From Phytoseiulus persimilis (Eukaryota > Arthropoda > Arachnida > Mesostigmata > Phytoseiidae): 64,000 bases of DNA. The stretch is taken from contig CM075104.1 in the NCBI GenBank assembly GCA_037576195.1, positions 3,788,775 to 3,852,774 on the forward strand, read 5' to 3'. The position numbers and the translations under genes were made by a program. Below the pieces are notes generated by a model. That model was given only the letters and a program-made list of their open reading frames with translations, had not been told where the DNA came from and ran no database searches. Positions within the stretch are counted from its first letter, which is position 1. Each line of letters begins with the position of its first letter. Shown here one piece after another: positions 58,801 through 64,000 of the stretch.

Positions 58801-60382
58801 TCGGGGATCTCAGACGCGAAGTTTCGAGACTGGAGGGCATCGACAATTTGAGCTCTGGCCTACGCCACAGCGATCCCGTTCAGAGGTGAATCGAGGACAA
58901 CCGAGGGCGGGATGGGTCCTGAATAGACCTGCATTCCCGGTTAACGGAAAACGTGGATTTATAGTTTTGAAGCGAATGAGGTGGGACTACCATGTTCCAT
59001 GAGTGAGAATGTTTACCGCTGCGAGCTCTGGAAAATTGCCTGTTGTTCTCACTCCTTTCCTCTCTCACCGTTTCTTTCGTCTAGATCAGTGATTCTCAAA
59101 CTCCACTGACCCATCGACCCCCTGGGCGACTTCGTTGAAGTTTATGGACTGCCGTCCCCCAGGGGGTCGACCGTCGACCCTTGATCCACCTACAAACACG
59201 CCAACAAGTATGCTCAAATCCACCCCGGCATCACCTCTGTAAACCGGAGATCGGCCATCGACCCCCAGGGGTCAATATCGACCACTTTGAGAACCACTGG
59301 TCTAGATGGTTCTAGATAGGAGAAAACCATCAATATCATTTTCACCCAGGTCGGTGTGATGATCAATCTCACCAAGGACACTCTACCCTTTTTTTGATTT
59401 TCGTCTCTCCCGAAACCAGCTGATACGAATTTTATCTCTGAAGCATCCTTGGTATCGAACTATTCCTAAAACCACGTTGAAACGGGCTGATTTTGAGAGT
59501 TCCGATCCAATCCCCCCTACACGAAGCGTTGACGCGGTTCAAGAGCGCGTTCAGGAAGCTCGGAAAACAACTTTCCACGATGCTTGCTTGCCAGGTTGTC
59601 CATAGCCCGGTAAACTCGAACCCCGCAAAGAATCTCGTCTCGAGTCTATCGAGTTCATCGTTGAATGAGCGCTGATAGGAAGAGCACATTTCGTTCAAAC
59701 TAAGAGCCCGTACTGTGTTCTCGATACACTCGTCCAGGATGTTTTCCCACTAGCCTGCGATCTAGCGAACCATTCTAACTAGTGGAGATGGTATGTAACA
59801 TTATGGAACGACCCTGACGATTCAGATTCCGTTGGCTACGCCATGATGACTCGGTAGGAAATCTTCATCTCATCTTCGGAAAGGCTCGGCTCGATGCGTC
59901 GTTCTCCGCACCATCCTCACTCAAGCTCACTCTGCATGTCCCTCACGGGTGAAGCTGAGCGTTGGTTCGTTATTGACCGAGCAGCACGAACTCCCTTGCT
60001 CAGAGTTAGGTATCACCCACCGGGCTCTCGTATGCCCGCTCTGTTCTTGTTCCATCTCGGGCGGTCGTGGAGCTCAGAAGCACAGCCATGGGATCGATTT
60101 TTATCTCGATGTCTCAAGTGGTGAGATCGTACCGGTCTTCTTGGGGGATACCCCCGCATCGAGAAATCTCCGGAAACTCACAGGAGTGAGAGGAAACACG
60201 AGTGCACCCTCGAAGGCCTGCCAGAGTCTCACCGATCACAAGATAACCGAGGGTGACTTCTGGAACACGATCGAGTTCTCCCTCACCTTTTTGCCGACGA
60301 CTGGGCTGAGAAGGAAGCCAACAAGCGGAAGACAAGCGAACACAAAGCCGATTTGTACGGAATTGCATCCACGTGCTGATGC
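49737..60382 (-). CDS. MFS transporter, SLC18B1-like; ten exons, 5' end missing
   Basis: Joined exons (high to low): 60382-60287, 58655-58579, 53829-53682, 53586-53518, 52395-52272, 52063-51831, 51379-51291, 50380-50285, 50060-49983, 49887-49737. All nine junctions keep one open frame (junction phases 0,2,0,0,1,0,2,2,2) with GT-AG introns of 95 bp to 4.7 kb. They encode about 385 residues, TM2 to TM12 plus a short basic tail. MFS motif A spans the first junction (GKKINDGISPRR). A motif-C-like antiporter signature is in TM5 (GVMVGPAVGG). Family members are membrane transporters of about 450 residues, so only TM1 (about 60 residues) is missing. No exon for it was found between 60.4 and 64 kb. 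The substrate cannot be told from sequence. No stop or frameshift interrupts the model, so the gene may be live. Confidence 0.87.
49983..50060 (-). CDS. MFS gene, exon with TM11
   Basis: Acceptor GTTTCCAG at 50061, donor GG|GTATGG. Reads GALGFPEDFTSYSLLSGCLQ then GSYFLG. Another frame across the same bases (GMVLAALQTPLAQMSGL) looks membrane-like but does not fit either neighbour's phase. Confidence 0.85.
50285..50380 (-). CDS. MFS gene, exon with TM10
   Basis: Acceptor TTGTTACAG, donor GAC|GTGAGT. Reads TLGSVIAAQVVIGFGAGVFY then VVSCNNSYEHMT, one glycine-rich helix. Phase 2 at both ends. Confidence 0.85.
51291..51379 (-). CDS. MFS gene, exon with TM9
   Basis: Acceptor CTCCTCTAG, donor GT|GTAAGC. 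Reads VDPRTWSVFGGILIGVGWLM then MSPNQLVRK. Enters in phase 0 and leaves in phase 2. Confidence 0.87.
51831..52063 (-). CDS. MFS gene, exon with TM7-TM8
   Basis: Acceptor TCACGCAG at 52064, donor TTC|GTGAGT. 77 codons: a hydrophilic start, TM7 (LLVLFLAFVSIAFND), the STLAAKLSDHDLDPFQKG loop, and TM8 (LIFLASASMYSISSLLA). It begins by completing a glycine codon split across the intron. Confidence 0.88.
52272..52395 (-). CDS. MFS gene, exon with TM6
   Basis: Acceptor ATTTCGCAG, donor CGGG|GTGAGT. Reads VWGFRAPYTAFCVLIITFTL, CLFRVLPPHS and a polar GGG-containing central loop. It follows TM5's ALYQ directly, as in other family members. Confidence 0.88.
53518..53586 (-). CDS. MFS gene, exon with TM5 and antiporter motif C
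   Basis: Acceptor TTTCCCCAG, donor CAG|GTTCGT (weak but GT). 23 codons: PVLETFAGLGVMVGPAVGGA then LYQ. The G-x3-GP-x2-GG signature marks antiporter-type MFS proteins. Confidence 0.9.
53682..53829 (-). CDS. MFS gene, exon with end of TM3 and TM4
   Basis: Acceptor CTGGGCAG at 53830, donor TTG|GTGAGT. Its first base completes a serine codon from the 58579 exon. It reads FADLLTNSNEFFGASVTFRT, then LQAIGVTASSVAYNAVASEN and FGDKM. Confidence 0.88.
54505..54610 (+). repeat. Inverted duplication arm 1, inside the MFS intron
   Basis: ACATGGAAGACTTCCTATCT onward matches the minus strand of 55368-55475. On minus it translates EITVVSCLLVLLGLALDKYC then KVWRDRKSS. It is adjoined on the left by CCGTTATAACG-type palindromes (54440-54485). 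A third, weaker relative lies at about 54780-54860 (TTCGGGAAAATATTCGGATG). Confidence 0.6.
55368..55475 (-). repeat. Inverted duplication arm 2, inside the MFS intron
   Basis: Its plus strand reads EMTMVSCLLVLLVLALEKYC then RVWTNSKSS after an acceptor-like CACCCTACAG. It is followed at 55498-55562 by several TTTCCGTTATAACGGAAA-like palindromes, as arm 1 is on its own outer side. Confidence 0.6.
56102..56600 (+). pseudogene. Unidentified coding-like frame on the opposite strand of the MFS intron
   Basis: One plus frame stays open for about 165 codons with a single TAG near 56330. It reads CQGCPKAYNKVNRKKLCEIL, then SECMETQEPLKLLNSNSLAV, and after the stop LEKKLLESGKGIKIRTSGDI, then FEINVEGMRVISELLDPFVW. 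The lysine- and glutamate-rich, non-repetitive composition looks like real protein. The minus frame over the same bases (160 codons) looks less natural. I do not recognise the family. A transposon-derived or host-derived relic are both possible. Confidence 0.35.
56895..57136 (+). mobile_element. hAT MITE with internal ~45-bp repeats
   Basis: Left end CCGTGGTCTCAAACTCC and right end (complement) GTGGATTCTCAAACTGGTCG match the ends of the MITE at 59087. Between them lie at least three units of the pattern CAGATCGACCCCGGAATCACC. The terminal bases are eroded and no 8-bp duplication could be paired. Confidence 0.65.
58579..58655 (-). CDS. MFS gene, exon with motif A end and TM3
   Basis: Acceptor CACTCTAG at 58656, donor CAG|GTAAGA. 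Reads INDGISPRRVLIGGLIIEAI then FMLAF. The intron after it (4.7 kb) is the largest in the gene. Confidence 0.88.
59087..59299 (+). mobile_element. hAT MITE, 213 bp, perfect 8-bp target duplication
   Basis: Starts CAGTGATTCTCAAACTCCAC and ends (complement) CAGTGGTTCTCAAAGTGGTC. GTCTAGAT flanks it on both sides (59079-59086 and 59300-59307). It contains CGACCCCC..GGG blocks and one ~45-bp unit (about 59208-59250). Non-coding. Confidence 0.92.
60287..60382 (-). CDS. MFS gene, first exon found (TM2)
   Basis: Acceptor TTTTTTGCAG at 60383, donor AAG|GTGAGG. 32 codons: ASARGCNSVQIGFVFACLPL then VGFLLSPVVGKK. It has phase 0 at both ends and an acceptor, so at least one more 5' exon (TM1 and the start codon) must exist. 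Confidence 0.88.
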
Positions 60383-63047
60383 CTGCAAAAAATTATATCA
60401 CAATCGAAGAGTCATAATCATAACCCAATAGTTGGGGAGTGAACTTCGTCGACACTCCGGAAATACCGGAGACCGACTGTCGACGCCGAAGCCAGGTGTT
60501 CAGGCTTTCCGAGCTCTGTACTCGTACAGCACCCGCGACGGCAGTTGACCGGTGTGGCACATGAATCGCGCAAATCTTCAGCTCCAGCTGACTCTGTTAT
60601 CGAGTAAGCTTCCGATCTCGGAAATGTGTGCTTCAATCCGACACGACAGCTCTCCGAGCGAATAGCTTCTCTCCCGATTCTAGCGACGCTGACTGGCAGG
60701 GAAAACGTACCCGTGGCTCCCGTAAAAAAGCTTTTGCGGAACGCTCTGAGAGAAATCCATCGAAATCGTGTGAGCACTAGCTCACGAGGGTCAACAGAAA
60801 CAACAAGCTGAACCGGTTTGTGACGTCCCGACTGGAACAAATCGGATGGGTCATGCGAGTATCCGTACACCACTCGGGGAGAGCTCACAGCGTTAATGCG
60901 ATCGGAGAGCCCGGATTCCAGAAGTCGCAATCTCATTTTCCTTGCCGCAGACGAAACCGCGGAAAGAAGTTGTCGGAAGTTGATCCGATGGGTGTCCGTG
61001 AGATTTGACGTGCATCTCGTGCTAATGGAGCTCCTTCAACTCTGGTAGGCGTTCGTCCGGTTCATTCGCTTTCCATATGAACTCATATCGGCCATAATCC
61101 AACTCGTTCGTCATCACCGCCGCTTGGAGTCATTCCCCAGTGCGTCTTCAAGCCTTCTTCCGCTCACAGTCACAAATCGGGTTCGCAAAAGGGCCGCGGA
61201 ACTCCTCCGCAGTCTACCCGAGGTTTGGAACCGGTGCTCGCGACCGCGGTCTTCAGAGTCCCGTCTGTTGGGGTTGAATTTTCGGCCTGCGAATGAGTTT
61301 TCAAGCTTCCAGAGAACAGTTTATCTTCAAGCAGAAGGGTAGAGCTGGACATCGAGAAGCAGACCATTCCGACATGCCGAGTATAGCTCTAAAGAAAGAG
61401 AGTAGGATGAGCTCGACGCAGCGCTTCCATCTGACCGAGCCAATCCATGCGTTCCCATGGGGTACTCGAGAGGCTGCTAGCAGTGAATGTGAAAATGATC
61501 GCTTGCGGATGACAGATACACACCAAAAAAACGATGCCACTTCAGTCTACGACTGAAGCTTTCGCTTCGCAGCCTCACGCGTTATGAATTGAATTTTCTG
61601 CTTAAAATCTGTTCCATAATCCTGCACGGACTTCAGTTCTTTGAGTGAGCTTCTGGGAATTTTCGTCGATTTTGGTCAAGTTCAGGGAGGACCATGAGCA
61701 ATGGCCAGGATTGGGAGAGAATCGCGGGAGTCGCGGAATCCGCGATTTTTTGCCTCTGCCGCGATTTTCGGCCTCCTCAACGATTTCTGTAGTTCTCGAC
61801 ATTGACCGCGATAACCGAGGACGTTCAAATCACTGTTGTAGCTCCTAAGTTCGTCTTCGAGCACATCCCCTGCTTCGACGAAGACGAGTTGACGAAGGCG
61901 GAGCTCAGAATGTTTCTGAACTCGATCAAAGACTTCGATGGCTTCAGTCATCCCGTGGACTTCTGAACGAATTTCCAGGCTGTGATAGGACCTCCCTAGT
62001 CTCGCAAGGTGCTTGTGCTTTGTTCAAATGAAGAGAATGGTGTGTTTCTGAATCGTTACATCATGTACTCAGTTCTGATCGAGTTTGCTGCGGTATTCAC
62101 GAGATCTCATCACCCTTCACGATTGTCGAGCGATTTTCTCAGTTTCCGCAATTTCCTGATCCGTCACCGCGACTGAACCGCGATATTCGCGTTTTTTAAC
62201 AGTGCGACAAATTGGCAGCCCCAGCAATGAGTATCATATGGCATTTAAATGAAATATGGGTGGCGAACGGAAAAATCCTTGATGTGGCTGGATTGAAACT
62301 CCTCGCTGAAGGCAAACGACGTGCTAGGAGCGGAGGTGTAATGATGTATCAGAAAGTTCTGGGGTCGCAATGGTCGCGGAGTCGTACACAACCTTGCTCA
62401 GGAAGTGATTGCGTCGAGCCGTGCTTTCACAATTCAGGCGGTGAACTCCCACGCGTTCCAGCTGAAAATCTGGATGGGCGAGCTGTCTTCCGCTACACTG
62501 GCATCCGTGAATAACACCTGTGAACTCTGCGCGAAATAACGTAAGCCTACGTGAAAAATAGAAACGGTTGAACCGGAACGCAGATATGCGGAGGCACGGA
62601 CGCGAAAACGGGAGACGGATGAGATCAACTCTTGGAGGTAACCGTCGCTCTTGCGGGTTTCCATATCAATGGGTTGTAGATAAATGAGTTGAAAAGCACG
62701 GTGAATGGTCTCCGGGACACCTACGGACACCTAGTCCCTTATCTCCCAGACTTTAGGGTATTCGATCCAATGGCGATGCCAACTGCTCAGAAATTCCCCG
62801 GAGCTTCCGGTCGAGACCCCCCTCTATTCATTCTCGATGAGGATGTGAGGGAACTCATCTTCAGTGCTCCATTACGTCGACATCCGGCCGATAATTTTTA
62901 TGCGTAAAGGTGGGGAATCGGCTAGAACGATGTTAGGAAAGTGAAAACGGGGTTCTTACGACTGTTCCTGATTCTGCGTGCCATTCCCACTTGAGAATAC
63001 AATAAGATACTTGTTTGTCCACGTGTTGTCGATAGCTCGGCTTCGGT
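60383..63047. other. Upstream of the found MFS exons; no TM1 exon seen
   Basis: No minus-strand hydrophobic exon ending in phase 0 was found here. Around 61710-62195 several CGCGATTTT/CCGCGAT motifs cluster at both sides of about 450 bp. This resembles the subterminal repeats of a small hAT-type element, but termini and duplication were not identified. Between them a plus frame reads FEHIPCFDEDELTKAELRMF, of unknown origin. Confidence 0.3.
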
Positions 63048-63803
63048 TCACATTTCAAGATCGAATTGATCTCGGATCAATTCGCCCATATATTGTCTTC
63101 TCAGGCGGTCCTCCGGGTTCCAGTTGGAATCGCCGTGTAAGATCAACGGAGTTTTCCGGTCTTGTATACCCGGGGACAATGGATTTCGGATCTCTTTTTC
63201 ATGCAGGGTGTAAATCGGAAAGTCATCTTCTGGGAGATCCTTAGCTTCATTATCAAATGGGTGGAACAGCCATTGTTTGTTCAAGATTCACTTGGTTTTC
63301 TGAGGCGAAACATTTCCATCGGATAATCCGATCAATACTTCTTCAAAGATATATTCGATTCCCCCACTGTCCCTCTTCCATCTTTCGATGACCATCTTTG
63401 CGGCGAACTCTGCTAGATTCAGATCCGATAGACTCGAGGATCGTGGTTCATATTCTTGGAAACTATTCTGAGTCCAGAGATCGGTTGAGTCAGTCGGGAG
63501 ATTTCCTCCGTCCATTCGAGCACTTGATTCATGGCATGTCATTCGTTCGCTCAGTGCATCGGTCGGGATAAGAACAATTTCCCGACTGCTCACACTCATC
63601 GGTTGACAAAGTGAAAACAAAGCTGCTCCTTGTGTAGACATTTCGACAGCATCCAACATGCGGATGCTTACTCGTTTCAGGAGGTCCGTATAATCTTGAT
63701 CAGGGTACTCTTCTTGTGATTCGGACGATTGTCGTTGTAGATTGGACACACCGCGAACGCATATGAACGTTCTCCCAAGCTTTCCTTGATTCCCTGGCGT
63801 TTT
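63048..63803 (-). CDS. Unidentified long reading frame with one in-frame TGA
   Basis: On minus the frame is open from 63803 (just after a TAG) to a TGA at 63290-63288, and then continues in the same frame to 63048. That is about 250 codons with one stop. There is no ATG near its beginning; an acceptor-like CGCGTAG precedes it. Readable blocks are GKLGRTFICVRGVSNLQRQS, YTDLLKRVSIRMLDAVEMST, AEFAAKMVIERWKRDSGGIE and, after the stop, PEDDFPIYTLHEKEIRNPLS. Composition is protein-like and not low-complexity. No family recognised. It may be an exon of a neighbouring gene, or a transposon frame that has acquired one nonsense codon. Confidence 0.4.
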
Positions 63804-64000
63804 CTACGCGAGCCTTCCCTTAAATTGTCATCGGCCGGGATGGGAGCACGGTTCCTCCTCCACGGTCCGGAAGCTCATAAGCAAGTGCTCCGAATTCCCA
63901 AAACTCAGTCGTCTACAATCTTCCACGCCCTCATCTACACCAAACAGCAGCATTCCCCCACATCTCATTAGTAGTATGATACGAATGAAATTCAATTTTC

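Noticed and set aside
1-64000. tRNA, rRNA, CRISPR or bacterial operon features
   Set aside because: No convincing cloverleaf with B-box, no rRNA stretch, and no regularly spaced repeat/spacer array was seen; the gene structure is eukaryotic.

Overview
The window looks like animal nuclear DNA, most likely from an arthropod (a chelicerate is possible but unproven). The evidence is a spliced multi-exon gene with GT-AG introns and matched phases, plus a mixed load of eukaryotic transposons (mariner, Tc1-like, hAT, Helitron, non-LTR). I see no operons, no Shine-Dalgarno-led gene order and no CRISPR array. Apart from transposases, almost no open frame exceeds 200 codons.

Left part (1-24 kb). This is gene-poor and repeat-rich. 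A decayed hAT element lies at 4.9-6.6 kb and runs into a short dispersed repeat at 6.6 kb. A repeat family of unknown class is present as two long arms in opposite orientation (about 7.2-8.6 kb and 19.5-21.1 kb), with a shorter copy between them at 15.6 kb. A broken Helitron lies at 9.9-11.1 kb. Remnants of two non-LTR retrotransposons, both on the minus strand, lie at 14.7-15.1 and 16.3-17.6 kb.

Middle part (25-45 kb). The clearest structure is a Tc1-like transposon (25327-28158) with long inverted repeats, split by a complete mariner element (25900-27178) with perfect 31-bp inverted repeats. At 30916-32070 is a deletion derivative of the hAT family, flanked by a perfect 8-bp target duplication. 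A C2H2 zinc-finger relic lies near 35.4-35.9 kb, a fourth copy of the unknown repeat family at 41.9 kb, and a second fragment of the hAT transposase at 43.2 kb.

Right part (45-64 kb). The only convincing host gene is on the minus strand. It encodes a major facilitator superfamily (MFS) transporter resembling SLC18B1. Ten exons between 60382 and 49737 can be joined with every intron phase agreeing. They cover transmembrane helices 2-12 and the stop codon; the first exon was not found and may lie beyond the window. Its introns hold hAT MITEs, an inverted duplication with a membrane-like frame, and an open frame on the opposite strand. Just downstream, two phase-compatible minus-strand exons look like part of a second MFS gene.

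No clearly new functional system was found. The most informative features are the transporter gene, the nested transposons, the autonomous/derived hAT pair, the inverted repeat arms, and a hAT MITE family associated with a variable ~45-bp minisatellite.
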